From DATESZ01 sp035283845 (GTDB taxonomy: Bacteria; Desulfobacterota; Syntrophia; Syntrophales; JACQWR01), in contig DATESZ010000254.1 of NCBI GenBank assembly GCA_035283845.1, forward strand, positions 1 to 16,467: 16,467 nt of DNA, written 5' to 3'. Both the position numbers and the translations under genes were made by a program. The notes below the pieces were generated by a model, which was not told where the DNA came from, searched no databases, and was given only the letters and a program-made list of their open reading frames with translations. Position 1 is the first letter of the stretch. Every line of letters begins with the position of its first letter. Shown piece after piece: positions 6,508 through 14,749 of this stretch.

Positions 6508-7503
6508 ATGAAAAAGAAAACTGTGGGATTATTCTTTGGGGGCCTAAGTAATGAGGCTGACATATCAATAATTTCGGCCAAAAATATAATTAAATATTTT
6601 GATTATAAAAAATATAATTTAGTTTTGGTTTATTGGCACAAAAATAATCAATTTTATATTTTGAAAAACACAGAAGAAATAAAGGATATTTCAGAAAAAA
6701 ATAAAATTAATGTCGGAGATTTTTCAAAACTATTTGATGTCGCTTTGCCGATTACTCATGGTAAATATGGAGAAGATGGAGCATTACAAGGACTTTTAGA
6801 AATTCAAAAAATGCCCTATTGTGGCTGCAGGGTGTTGAGTTCAAGTTTATGTATGGATAAAGCTGTCTTCAAAACATTTTTAGCGGGACATAAAATCAAT
6901 CAGGTAAATTTTGATTTTATAGATCTGCGGAACAAAAAACAAAGCGATGTTGAAAAGTGGATAGCAAAAATAAAAAACAATTTTGAATTGCCGGTTTATA
7001 TCAAGCCTTCAAATTCTGGTTCTTCAGTTGGCATTAATAAAGTTACTGATTTTAAAAATCTTAAAAAAGCCGTAAAGGATGCGGCTCGGCATGATGATAA
7101 AATTTTGGCCGAGCAAGGGCTTATAAACCCTAGAGAAATTGAGGTGGCAGTGCTAGGTAATGAAGAATTAACAATATCTGATCCAGGGGAACTTGTTTTG
7201 GATGGAGCTTTCTATGATTTTGATGAAAAATATGAAAACAACAGAACACAGGTAGCAATTCCAGCTAAGCTTGATTCTAAAACTAAACAGGAAATTAAAA
7301 ATTTGGCAGAAAAAGCTTATCATCTTTGTGACTGCAAAGGCTTTGCCAGGGTAGATTTTTTTATAAATAACAACAAAGTATATTTGAATGAAATAAACAC
7401 ACTGCCTGGTTTTACGGATATTTCTATGTTTCCGATGCTAATGAAAAGTGCAGGTATTTATTATAAAAAACTGATAAATATAATTATAAAATTAGCGAAT
7501 TAA
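6508..7503 (+). CDS. ddl: D-alanine--D-alanine ligase, AT-rich and probably horizontally acquired
   Basis: ATP-grasp ligase joining two D-alanines for the peptidoglycan stem peptide, in the cytoplasm. It has 331 residues. Family landmarks are GGLSNEADISIISA with Glu16, HGKYGEDGALQGLLE (84-98), YIKPSNSGSSVGI (164-176), FYDFDEKY (235-242, with the Tyr of the omega loop that favours D-Ala over D-lactate), FARVDFF (279-285) and NEINTLPGFTDISMFP (294-309). All catalytic residues seem present. AAGGGACAAACATT precedes the ATG. Base composition is strikingly different from its neighbours: about 15% G+C in 6601-6660 and 32% in 7201-7260, against about 58% in 5101-5160. Lysine, asparagine and isoleucine codons dominate. 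It is not in a mur/fts cluster, so the genome may hold a second, native ddl. An AT-rich bacterial donor is inferred. Confidence 0.94.
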   Translation: MKKKTVGLFFGGLSNEADISIISAKNIIKYFDYKKYNLVLVYWHKNNQFYILKNTEEIKDISEKNKINVGDFSKLFDVALPITHGKYGEDGALQGLLEIQKMPYCGCRVLSSSLCMDKAVFKTFLAGHKINQVNFDFIDLRNKKQSDVEKWIAKIKNNFELPVYIKPSNSGSSVGINKVTDFKNLKKAVKDAARHDDKILAEQGLINPREIEVAVLGNEELTISDPGELVLDGAFYDFDEKYENNRTQVAIPAKLDSKTKQEIKNLAEKAYHLCDCKGFARVDFFINNNKVYLNEINTLPGFTDISMFPMLMKSAGIYYKKLINIIIKLAN

Positions 7504-7523
7504 AAATTAAAACCGGGAAGTCG

Positions 7524-8696
7524 TCAGACCCTGCCAAATTCCTTTTCAATCCTTTGCATCGCCTCTTTCAGCCGATTGTCTGGCACGGTAAGGGAGATGC
7601 GTATATATCCTTCGCCGTACTGGCCATAGGCAGTGCCCGCCGCCACAACGACGGCTGTCTTTTCAAACAGCCGGTTGGTAAATTCCAATGCAGTCATGCC
7701 GGCCGGCACGGGGACCCAGAGATAAAAAGTGCCCTTCGGCGGATCAAACTTGATGCTGATATTCTTAAGCGTGGCGAGTACCAGTGCGCGGCGTCCGGCA
7801 TATATGCGAAGCATCTTACTGATATTCTTTGTTTCTTGCTTCAAGGCATGAATAGCGGCATACTGAATGGGGTTGAAGATTCCCGAGTCGGTGTTTTCCT
7901 TCACCTTGCTCATGGCGGCGATGAGATCCGGATTGCCCGCAGCCATGCCGATCCGCCATCCCGTCATGTTGTAAGGTTTGGAGAGGGAATTCAATTCTAT
8001 GCCCACTTCCTTTGCCCCCGCAGCCATTAAGAAGCTTAACCCCTCCTGGCCGTCAAAAAGTATCTCACTGTAAGGGTTGTCATAGCAGACGGCAATATTA
8101 TGGGCTTTGGCAAAAGCTACGGTCAGGTCGAAAAACTCCCTGGTGGCGCAGGCGCCCGTCGGGTTGTTAGGGTAATTGAGGAACATGGCCGACGCCTTAG
8201 CGACAATATCCGACGGAATGTCTTCAAAAACAGGCAGATAGTTGTTTTTTGCCAGGATCGGCATATTGTAGGGGATGCCTCCGCCCATCAGGATGCTGGA
8301 ACGGTAGGCGGGATAACCGGGGTCCGTCATCAGCGCCACGTCGCCGGGATTGACCCGTGCCAGGACAAAGTGATGACAACCTTCCTTGGAGCCGATCAGT
8401 CCCAGAACTTCATCTGACGGGTTTAAAGCAACGCCGTAGCGTTCCCGGTACCAGCGGGCCACCTCCTGCCGGAAGGCAAGCATGCCTTTTTCCTCATCCG
8501 TGGGGTAACGGTGATTTTCCGGTTCCCGCGCCCGGAGGCACAATTCGTCGATAATAGCGTCCGGCGTGGGCTCCACGGGATCGCCAATGGCAAGACTGAT
8601 GACGTCAACACCTTCGGCCTTGGCCTTGGCGATCTTTTTTCTCAACTCCATGAAAAGGTATGGAGGAATCGTCGTTAAGCGGTCAGCGATCTGCAA
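7524..8696 (-). CDS. dapL: LL-diaminopimelate aminotransferase
   Basis: PLP-dependent enzyme converting tetrahydrodipicolinate and glutamate directly to LL-diaminopimelate, bypassing the acylated DapD/DapC/DapE route for lysine and peptidoglycan. Landmarks are IADRLTTIPPYLF at the start, AIGDP (36-40), the SKEG segment near 103-106, NYPNNPTGA (174-182), YDNPYSEI (205-212) and SLSKPYNMTGWRIG with the Schiff-base Lys240. I chose the TTG at 8696: it has a strong AGGGGGG seven bases upstream and gives the usual start at QIADRL (390 residues). An in-frame GTG at 8747 would overlap dapF by 22 bases and has no clear binding site. It is the last gene of waaA-dapF-dapL, directly after dapF, which performs the following step. 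Its fold is shared with other aminotransferases, but this context makes DapL very likely. Confidence 0.9.
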   Translation of the reverse strand: MQIADRLTTIPPYLFMELRKKIAKAKAEGVDVISLAIGDPVEPTPDAIIDELCLRAREPENHRYPTDEEKGMLAFRQEVARWYRERYGVALNPSDEVLGLIGSKEGCHHFVLARVNPGDVALMTDPGYPAYRSSILMGGGIPYNMPILAKNNYLPVFEDIPSDIVAKASAMFLNYPNNPTGACATREFFDLTVAFAKAHNIAVCYDNPYSEILFDGQEGLSFLMAAGAKEVGIELNSLSKPYNMTGWRIGMAAGNPDLIAAMSKVKENTDSGIFNPIQYAAIHALKQETKNISKMLRIYAGRRALVLATLKNISIKFDPPKGTFYLWVPVPAGMTALEFTNRLFEKTAVVVAAGTAYGQYGEGYIRISLTVPDNRLKEAMQRIEKEFGRV

Positions 8697-8725
8697 TATT
8701 TTTCCCCCCTGTCTGTTTATTGATG

Positions 8726-9544
8726 CTATCTGTAGGCTTCTTCCCACAGAAAACCCTGGTAAACTATTTTGGCGCCGCCTTCCAGGTAAACGTTCTTAAA
8801 ACCTGATTCTGTATTGTCAAAATAAATCTTCAGCCTTTCCCCGCTCTGCACGAGCACATCCACCGGCGACGCCACCTCTCCGAGCAGCGCCGATATCAGC
8901 GCCGACGCGACGGAACCGGTGCCGCAGGCTAATGTCTCATCTTCCACGCCTCGTTCATAGGTTCTTACCTTAATGGTATTTCGGTCAACTATATTGACAA
9001 AATTCGCATTGGTTCCGGCCGGCTGGTAATGCTCGTGATAACGGATCAACCTGCCCCTATTGAGTACATCATAGTGTTCAAGATCATTGACAAAATGGAC
9101 CGCATGGGGCACGCTGGTGTTAATATTGTTTACGCGCAGCGATCCGCCTTCTGTTTTCAGTTCATAATGCAATTCCTGATGATGGGGATCCGTCAGGCGC
9201 AGCTTCACCTTACTGCCCGTTACGGTGGCATCAATGATACCGGCTTTCGTTTCAAAGGACATAATTTCCGGGGCAATCCCTTTTATAAAGGCAAAGCGGG
9301 CGGCGCAACGTCCGCCGTTGCCGCACATTTCCGCCTCGCTGCCGTCGGCGTTGAAAAACCTCATGCGGAAATGGGCGTCAGGTGAATTTTCAATGATAAT
9401 GAGACCATCAGCGCCCACGGAGCCTTTTCTTTCGCAAAGAATTTTCACAAACTTCACCACATCATCCACAACAAGCGAACAGTCCCGGTTGTCGATCAGG
9501 ATGAAATCGTTGCCGCTGCCGCTCATTTTGAAAAATTCGATCAC
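8726..9544 (-). CDS. dapF: Diaminopimelate epimerase
   Basis: Cofactor-free racemase turning LL- into meso-diaminopimelate, the crosslinking residue of Gram-negative peptidoglycan and the lysine precursor. About 272 residues, as usual for the family. The two catalytic cysteines are present: Cys74 in AEMCGNGGRC and Cys207 in TLACGTGSVAS. KMSGSGNDFILID (6-18) and GTNANFVN (177-184) are also typical. I chose the GTG at 9544, with AGAGAGG five bases upstream, because homology starts there. An ATG at 9601 in the same frame, preceded by GGGTGG, would add 19 residues without family resemblance. It lies between waaA and dapL on the same strand. Confidence 0.95.
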   Translation of the reverse strand: MIEFFKMSGSGNDFILIDNRDCSLVVDDVVKFVKILCERKGSVGADGLIIIENSPDAHFRMRFFNADGSEAEMCGNGGRCAARFAFIKGIAPEIMSFETKAGIIDATVTGSKVKLRLTDPHHQELHYELKTEGGSLRVNNINTSVPHAVHFVNDLEHYDVLNRGRLIRYHEHYQPAGTNANFVNIVDRNTIKVRTYERGVEDETLACGTGSVASALISALLGEVASPVDVLVQSGERLKIYFDNTESGFKNVYLEGGAKIVYQGFLWEEAYR

Positions 9545-9613
9545 TGTTGCCTCTCTATAATCATATCGGTGTTCGGTTTTGCTCCTTAGCAAATTTATCA
9601 TTCATTGTCCACC

Positions 9614-10960
9614 CTATCGAGGGTCGAAGGGCAGGACATCGCCTTCCGAGGCCTTAGCCCCGGAAGAAGAGTTGAGATGATCTGCTATAAATTCGGCATG
9701 GCGGCCGGCCGCCCCCTTGTTTGCCGCCACAATCCGACGTCCCGCTTCCCCCCTTTGGGCCAAGGCATCGGGATCGGCCATAATCTCAAGAAGGCCATCG
9801 AGCAGATCCTCGCCGTTTCTCACGGTAATGCCGGCTCCCGCGCCTTCCAGTAGGTCCCGCTCCTCCCGGAAATCATCCATGAAGGGACCGTAAAATATGA
9901 CCTTGCCCCAGGCAGCGGCCTCAAGTAGGTTCTGCCCACCTCTCGGAACAAGGCTTCCCCCGCAAAAAACAACCGTCGCCAGGCTGTATGCCTTGAACAG
10001 TTCCCCGATAACATCGACGATGATCACCCTCTCGTCATGGCGCCTTCTGCCGGCTGTGATCTCAGTCATGGTGATAAGGTCCTCAAACCCCGCGCTTCTC
10101 GCCAGGGCAAGCACCGCCTGTGCCCGTTCTATATGGCGAGGCACAATTATCAGTTTACAGTCGGGATATGTTTTCAGAAGGTTTGCATAAACGCCGAAGA
10201 TGACCTTTTCTTCCCCCTCATGGGTGCTGCCGGCCAAAAATACAGGCTCCCGCGACCCGATGTTCAGACGAAGGCCAATTTCTTCTTTAATGGCCGGATC
10301 GGTTCTGGCGGCCAGACTGTCATACTTGGCGTTGCCGAATACTTGTACCCGGTGGGAGGGAACCCCCAAAAAACGGAAACGCCGGGCGTCGGTCTCGGAA
10401 ATCACGCCCATTCCATCAAGGTCTTTGAGTACGAATTTCCAGAAAAACCGTGTGAGGGCATATTTTCTGAATGAGCGCGGCGAAAGGCGTCCGTTGACCA
10501 TGATGACCTTCACGCCGCGGGAGCGGCAATGTCGTATGAAATTCGGCCACAGTTCTGTTTCTGTAAGGACGATGATGTCGGGATGCACCGCGTCGATTAC
10601 CCTGCGTATCACAAAGGGGATGTCTAAAGGATAGTAGATGAAATTGTCGGTACCAGTTACTATCCGGTAGGCCATTTCCTGACCCGTTGCCGTAACCGTG
10701 GAAAGAACTATACAGGCATCGGGCAGACGCCTCCGGAGAGAGGCGATAATGGGAGCGGCAGCGGTCACTTCACCTACGGACACGGCATGAACCCATATCC
10801 GGGGGGCGCCGATCATCCCGACGACTATTTCCGGTTTCAGCAGGCCGAAGCGTTGGCCGAGCCCCTCCCCGTATTTTCCCGTAAGCAGCATCTTGGCGCC
10901 ATAGTAGGGAAAAACAAAAAGGGCGGCAACCATCAGCAGAATGTTATATACTACTATCAT
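9614..10960 (-). CDS. waaA: 3-deoxy-D-manno-octulosonic acid (Kdo) transferase
   Basis: Membrane-anchored glycosyltransferase that adds Kdo from CMP-Kdo to lipid IVA at the inner membrane; its presence indicates a lipopolysaccharide outer membrane. The 448 residues begin with one membrane helix (MIVVYNILLMVAALFVFPYY). The conserved HAVSVGEV follows, with predicted catalytic base Glu64. Then come TETELWPN, VFGNAKYD and the CMP-binding C-terminal half (FCGGSLVPRGGQNLLEAAAW). I chose the ATG at 10960: the frame is open 57 codons further, but that part is not family-like. AAGAG is a weak binding site before it. The last about 19 residues (SSSGAKASEGDVLPFDPR-like) extend past the fold and look like read-through into low-complexity sequence. 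It is the promoter-proximal gene of waaA-dapF-dapL and divergent from plsC across 211 bases. Confidence 0.94.
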   Translation of the reverse strand: MIVVYNILLMVAALFVFPYYGAKMLLTGKYGEGLGQRFGLLKPEIVVGMIGAPRIWVHAVSVGEVTAAAPIIASLRRRLPDACIVLSTVTATGQEMAYRIVTGTDNFIYYPLDIPFVIRRVIDAVHPDIIVLTETELWPNFIRHCRSRGVKVIMVNGRLSPRSFRKYALTRFFWKFVLKDLDGMGVISETDARRFRFLGVPSHRVQVFGNAKYDSLAARTDPAIKEEIGLRLNIGSREPVFLAGSTHEGEEKVIFGVYANLLKTYPDCKLIIVPRHIERAQAVLALARSAGFEDLITMTEITAGRRRHDERVIIVDVIGELFKAYSLATVVFCGGSLVPRGGQNLLEAAAWGKVIFYGPFMDDFREERDLLEGAGAGITVRNGEDLLDGLLEIMADPDALAQRGEAGRRIVAANKGAAGRHAEFIADHLNSSSGAKASEGDVLPFDPR

Positions 10961-11054
10961 ATACAGTCTCTTAATAAAATTGCCGGCTTGAGAAAAGATA
11001 AATAGGCGCAATTTAGTATCACGGAGGGTCTGGAAAGTACAACACTTTCGACTA

Positions 11055-11083
11055 TTGACAGGGGATAGGCAATAAGATAGAAA
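11055..11083 (+). promoter_or_regulatory. Candidate sigma70 promoter for plsC-uppP-NYN
   Basis: A perfect TTGACA (11055-11060) and TAGAAA (11078-11083, 4/6 match) are spaced by 17 bases, in the divergent gap between waaA and plsC. It lies about 90 bases upstream of the plsC ATG and points towards it. I see no equally good promoter on the minus strand for waaA. Confidence 0.5.
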
Positions 11084-11171
11084 GCCGTGCATATTATGCC
11101 GGAGAGAAAATGCGGGGCTTCCTCTGGGCATAAAAATTTTATTGATTTTATAGATTCGTCAAGGAGTGGAT

Positions 11172-11915
11172 ATGTTTCGTTCCGTTCTGATGTTTACTGC
11201 ATCCGTCTTCATCACGGCATTTCTGTCAATTCTGGCAGTTATCTTTTCCATTTTTTCTCCTTCGGGGAAACAGAGCCGCCAGGTGGCCCGCCTCTGGGCC
11301 AAGATCGTCCTTTGCGTTACAGGAACAAAAGTCAAGGTAATCGGCCGGGAAAATATCATCATGGAAAAGCCCCAACTATTAATGGCAAATCATCAGAGTT
11401 ATTTCGACATACCGATTGTTTTTGCCGGCATCCCGGTAGATTTTCTCTGGACAGTCAAAAAAGAACTGTTTAAAGTGCCGGTTTTCGGAAGGGCCCTGAG
11501 GAGGGCGGGTTATATTGAAATCGACAGACACAATCCCGCAAAAGCAGTGAGCGGTCTGCATGGGGCTGCGGAAAAAATCCGGAGCGGCATGTCCATTGCG
11601 ACTTTTCCCGAAGGCACCCGGAGCAGGGACGGCAAACTACTGCCCTTTAAGAAGGGGATGTTCTACCTGGCCATACAAACAGGCACTCCTATTGTACCGT
11701 TATCCATTATTGGAAGCGGCAAGATCATGGCGAAAAATTCCCTAACGATAAAGCCGGGCGAGATTGCCATGGTAATCGGCAAACCTGTCGATGTGGAAGG
11801 CTATTCCCTTGATGACCGCTATGCCCTGATCGAGAAGGTAAGGAGCATCATTGCAGAAAACCTTGACGCATATCAAAGGGAAAAAACTGACGGCACGGCC
11901 GGAGCGTCACCATGA
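11172..11915 (+). CDS. plsC: 1-acyl-sn-glycerol-3-phosphate acyltransferase
   Basis: Acylates lysophosphatidic acid to phosphatidic acid at the cytoplasmic membrane, the second step of phospholipid synthesis. 247 residues. There is an N-terminal hydrophobic helix (about 4-29), then the acyltransferase motifs NHQSYFD (73-79, NHx4D), the WTVKKELFKVPVFGR region (93-107), FPEGTRS (145-151) and a C-terminal VPLSI element. AAGGAG lies five bases before the ATG; an upstream GTG in frame overlaps that binding site and is rejected. The stop overlaps the uppP start (ATGA), so the two are co-translated, followed by the NYN gene. An acyltransferase of another lipid, such as a lipid A-type acylation, is possible but less likely. 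Confidence 0.92.
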   Translation: MFRSVLMFTASVFITAFLSILAVIFSIFSPSGKQSRQVARLWAKIVLCVTGTKVKVIGRENIIMEKPQLLMANHQSYFDIPIVFAGIPVDFLWTVKKELFKVPVFGRALRRAGYIEIDRHNPAKAVSGLHGAAEKIRSGMSIATFPEGTRSRDGKLLPFKKGMFYLAIQTGTPIVPLSIIGSGKIMAKNSLTIKPGEIAMVIGKPVDVEGYSLDDRYALIEKVRSIIAENLDAYQREKTDGTAGASP

Positions 11916-12739
11916 GCGCGGGCGACGCCGTTGTCCTGGGCATCCTTCAGGGACTCACGGAATTTCTGCCCGTGAGCAGCTCAGCCCATTTGGTTTTTGC
12001 TCAAAGTTTACTGCCGGGATTTCATCAGCCGGGTCTTCTTTTTGATATTGTTCTTCATTTAGGGACCTTGCTGGCCGTCATCTTTTTTCTGAGAAAGGAC
12101 ATCTACCCCCTGCTAAAAGCCCTGGTTCCCGAATCATGGCACGGAACTCCACCGGCGGATGCAGGCGCGATGTCTGTCCGGAGGAGAACGATCCTCAACA
12201 TTGCCTTGGCAACAGCGGTCACCGGCATTATCGGCCTATCTTTCAAGAACGAGGTGGAAAAGCTTTTTATTTCCCCCGCGTTTTCCGCTTTTATGCTTGT
12301 TATTACCGGTGTTTTACTTTTTACTGCCAGTGCAACAAGAAAAGCCGGCCGGGGCGAGGGATCCATAACCATTACTGACAGCATTGTTATCGGCATAGCA
12401 CAGGGTCTGGCAGTTATGCCCGGCCTTTCCCGTTCCGGCGCCACGATTGCTTTTGGAATATTCCGGGGATTAACTGCGGCAGCCGCCGCCAGATTTTCTT
12501 TCCTGCTTTCCATACCGGCCGTACTGGGTGCGCTCGTTCTGGAAGCACGGCATACTTTCCTGCTCTCGTCACCCGACATCAATGCCTACACTGTAGGCTT
12601 TATGGCCGCAGCCATAACGGGTTTCCTTTCTCTTAAACTATTATTTTTACTTATAAAGAAGTGGAGTCTGAGGATTTTTGCCTATTACTGCTGGCTGGCG
12701 GGATTTTCCGTTCTTATAGCAATTGCCCTTTTTCACTGA
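11912..12739 (+). CDS. uppP: Undecaprenyl-diphosphatase
   Basis: Integral membrane phosphatase (BacA/UppP) that converts undecaprenyl diphosphate to the monophosphate, recycling the lipid carrier for peptidoglycan and O-antigen synthesis; overproduction gives bacitracin resistance. 275 residues, as usual. Both inverted-repeat signature regions are present: GILQGLTEFLPVSSSAHL (10-27, with Glu17 and the serine run) and GIAQGLAVMPGLSRSGATIA (161-180, with Arg174). About eight hydrophobic helices follow the family pattern, ending with a short cytoplasmic tail. It starts on the ATG overlapping the plsC stop. The pairing of lipid-carrier recycling with phospholipid synthesis fits an envelope operon. 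Confidence 0.96.
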   Translation: MSAGDAVVLGILQGLTEFLPVSSSAHLVFAQSLLPGFHQPGLLFDIVLHLGTLLAVIFFLRKDIYPLLKALVPESWHGTPPADAGAMSVRRRTILNIALATAVTGIIGLSFKNEVEKLFISPAFSAFMLVITGVLLFTASATRKAGRGEGSITITDSIVIGIAQGLAVMPGLSRSGATIAFGIFRGLTAAAAARFSFLLSIPAVLGALVLEARHTFLLSSPDINAYTVGFMAAAITGFLSLKLLFLLIKKWSLRIFAYYCWLAGFSVLIAIALFH

Positions 12740-12755
12740 ACCGGAAAGAAATCGC

Positions 12756-13265
12756 ATGGCAAATATCCTAATCGACGGTTACAATCTCATCGGCATTGCC
12801 CACAGAGACATTGAGAAGGCGCGCCATGACCTCATACAGAAACTCGGAGCCTATGCAAAGGTTAAACAGCATAATATTACAGTTGTTTTTGATGGATGGA
12901 AGAGTGGGCAAGCGGTAGAGACGCAAAAAAGAACGGGCGGCATAACCGTTATCTACTCACAGATCGGTGAAAAGGCCGATGACGTTATAAAGGATATGTT
13001 ATCCTCAGGCACAAAAAGCTGGATCGCCGTAAGTTCTGACCGGGAAATCTATGACTTTGCGGAGAAGAAAAATTTCGTCGCCCTGACTGCGGATCAATTC
13101 GAAGAGAAACTTTTTTTAGCTCTTGACGCAATGACCCGGAATAACGATAAAGAGCGTTGGGAGGATGATGACGATCTCCGCCTGAAGCAGACAGGGAAAA
13201 AAGGCAATCCGCAAAAACTCTCCAGAAAAGAAAAGAGGAAGATCGAGGCGCTGAAAGCGCTGTGA
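12756..13265 (+). CDS. NYN domain protein, YacP-like predicted ribonuclease
   Basis: A 169-residue soluble protein with a PIN-like NYN fold, predicted to cleave RNA using acidic residues and divalent metal; YacP/Rae1 of Bacillus is a ribosome-associated member. Conserved acids are Asp7 in ILIDGYN, Asp46 in VVFDGW, Asp75-Asp76 in EKADDVI and Asp95 in SSDREI. The C-terminal 40 residues are charged and low-complexity: an acidic ERWEDDDD block, then a basic KKGNPQKLSRKEKRKIE tail, probably for RNA or ribosome binding. I chose the ATG at 12756, with GGAAAG about eight bases before it, 16 bases after the uppP stop. The reading frame extends 11 codons into uppP. RNA target and role are unknown. Confidence 0.88.
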   Translation: MANILIDGYNLIGIAHRDIEKARHDLIQKLGAYAKVKQHNITVVFDGWKSGQAVETQKRTGGITVIYSQIGEKADDVIKDMLSSGTKSWIAVSSDREIYDFAEKKNFVALTADQFEEKLFLALDAMTRNNDKERWEDDDDLRLKQTGKKGNPQKLSRKEKRKIEALKAL

Positions 13266-13307
13266 GTTGTCGATTATTTGGCCGATCCGATATACTCGAC
13301 AACCTTT
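13266..13307 (+). terminator. Inverted repeat at a convergent gene end, possible terminator
   Basis: GTTGTCGA (13266-13273) and TCGACAAC (13296-13303) are perfect 8-base complements around a 22-base loop, followed by CTTTT. The element starts one base after the NYN stop and covers the last codons of the convergent aminotransferase. The loop is long and the T-run short, so function as a terminator is uncertain. Confidence 0.3.
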
Positions 13308-14581
13308 TCAGCGATAGTCCTTACCACATACTCAAACTTCGCTTCATCCTTATCCAGCAGGGTCATGCGAAAACCGGGCAGGGCGGTAAAAAACGAGGTT
13401 AGCGGTATAACACAGATACCTGTACAACCCAGCAAGTAATAAACAAAACGCTTGTCGAACTCGATATCTTCGTTGTTCACCAGTTGTTCTATATATTGTC
13501 TGATGTCGGGATGTTGCATGGGCAAGGTCTGCCGGCCATTCAACACCGCTTCGTTGAAAACCGCCGTCATGTAGAAAGCGCCGTTTGTCCGGTTAACGAT
13601 CATATAGGGCACGTCCTTGAGAATGTTGTAGGCGATATTGGAAAGTTTTTCATAATGACGCACCCGTTCATTGAGATAATTACCATATTCAGGGTGAGTG
13701 TAAATCCTCGGTATGGCCATCTGCGGCAGAGTGGTGGAACAGACTTCTGACATCTTCTGGTTCAGGATGGCATCAATATAACGGGCAAAGCGATGGTCCT
13801 TGTCGGCATTATAAACTTCCATCCAGCCACAACGTGATCCGGGCCAGGGAAATTCCTTGGAAATGCCCTTCATGCTGATGCCGGGCACATTGCCGATGAT
13901 GTCGGAAAGCCAAACCGTGGTTTTGCCATTGTACAGGATGTTGTGGTACGTCTCGTCAAAGACAACGAAAAGGTCATATCTTCGAGCAATATCAACGATT
14001 TGCCGGAGCTTCTCCTCGGGATAGACGTAGCCCGTCGGGTTGTCAGGGTTGATAACCAGAATCCCGACGATGGCATGGTGGCTCTTAACCTTTTGTTCCA
14101 GCTCGCGGATATCAGGCTGCCAGTTGCTGTAAGGATTTAGCCGGTAGGTATTCGGCGGGAAGGATGCGTGCAACACCTCCGCCAGGAGATGGGTGGAGTA
14201 TGTAGGCTCCGGCATAATAATCCGGGCATCCACGTGAATGGAGCTGTAGGCGCGAGCAATAGCATCCCCAAGGCCATTGAAAAATATTATATCTTCGGCG
14301 TTTATTTGTATGCCGCCTCTTCGATTCACCTGCTCTGCAAGGAACTCTCTGGTTGCAGCAATCCCTTTAGTGGGGGAATAGCCGAAGGAAAGATCATCGC
14401 TCAACACCTCGAAAAGAACTTCTTTCATCCACTGGGGAATCTTTTCCCCCTTCTGCACCGGGTCGCCGATATTTTCCCAGTGGAGCTCCACACCATATTC
14501 CTGCAGTTTATTAGCCACGGCCACAATATGCCGTATCTCGTAAACAAGCCCGCTGCCGCTTTTGGCAATATCAGATCTCAT
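13274..14581 (-). CDS. PLP-dependent class I/II aminotransferase, substrate unknown
   Basis: A fold-type I aminotransferase of 435 residues, complete and cytoplasmic. Landmarks are GDPVQKGEKIP (39-49), FGYSPTKGIAATREFL (66-81), the small-domain contact FFNGLGDAI (100-108), INPDNPTGYVYP (177-188), VVFDETYHN with Asp209 and Tyr212, and SKEFPWPGSRCGWMEVY with the predicted Schiff-base Lys242 and phosphate-binding Arg250. It resembles aspartate/alanine aminotransferase relatives, but the insert near residues 350-400 (FNEAVLNGRQTLPMQHPDIR) is unlike DapL. Substrate cannot be assigned. The ATG at 14581 is preceded by AAGGTG six bases upstream. The gene is alone on its strand, convergent with the NYN gene and divergent from the small protein at 14750. 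A TATAAT (minus strand, near 14601-14607) could be its -10. Confidence 0.92.
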   Translation of the reverse strand: MRSDIAKSGSGLVYEIRHIVAVANKLQEYGVELHWENIGDPVQKGEKIPQWMKEVLFEVLSDDLSFGYSPTKGIAATREFLAEQVNRRGGIQINAEDIIFFNGLGDAIARAYSSIHVDARIIMPEPTYSTHLLAEVLHASFPPNTYRLNPYSNWQPDIRELEQKVKSHHAIVGILVINPDNPTGYVYPEEKLRQIVDIARRYDLFVVFDETYHNILYNGKTTVWLSDIIGNVPGISMKGISKEFPWPGSRCGWMEVYNADKDHRFARYIDAILNQKMSEVCSTTLPQMAIPRIYTHPEYGNYLNERVRHYEKLSNIAYNILKDVPYMIVNRTNGAFYMTAVFNEAVLNGRQTLPMQHPDIRQYIEQLVNNEDIEFDKRFVYYLLGCTGICVIPLTSFFTALPGFRMTLLDKDEAKFEYVVRTIAEKVVEYIGSAK

Positions 14582-14749
14582 AGATACACCTTGCTAATTA
14601 TTATACCGTTTAAGGCCTTGCTTAATACTATTTGTATAAAATTGCCAATGTTTTTTAACCTGAAATAACCTTTACTATAAAACGAAAATGTGGTTGAAAG
14701 GGACGACATAAAATGATTTGTTTCGGATATTAAGAAGGGAGAAGATATT

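Noticed and set aside
6508..7503. VanA-type D-Ala-D-Lac ligase (vancomycin resistance)
   Set aside because: The omega loop reads FYDFDEKY with the Tyr of D-Ala-D-Ala ligases, and there is no vanH or vanX next to it; an M15 gene 7 kb away is not enough.
10961..11131. 57-codon N-terminal extension of waaA
   Set aside because: Cysteine- and arginine-rich sequence unlike the family; the membrane helix typical of the mature start begins at the ATG at 10960, and a plsC promoter occupies this gap.
12103..12582. 159-codon antisense frame over uppP
   Set aside because: Shadow of a clearly identified membrane protein gene; low-complexity Ser/Ala/Arg composition.
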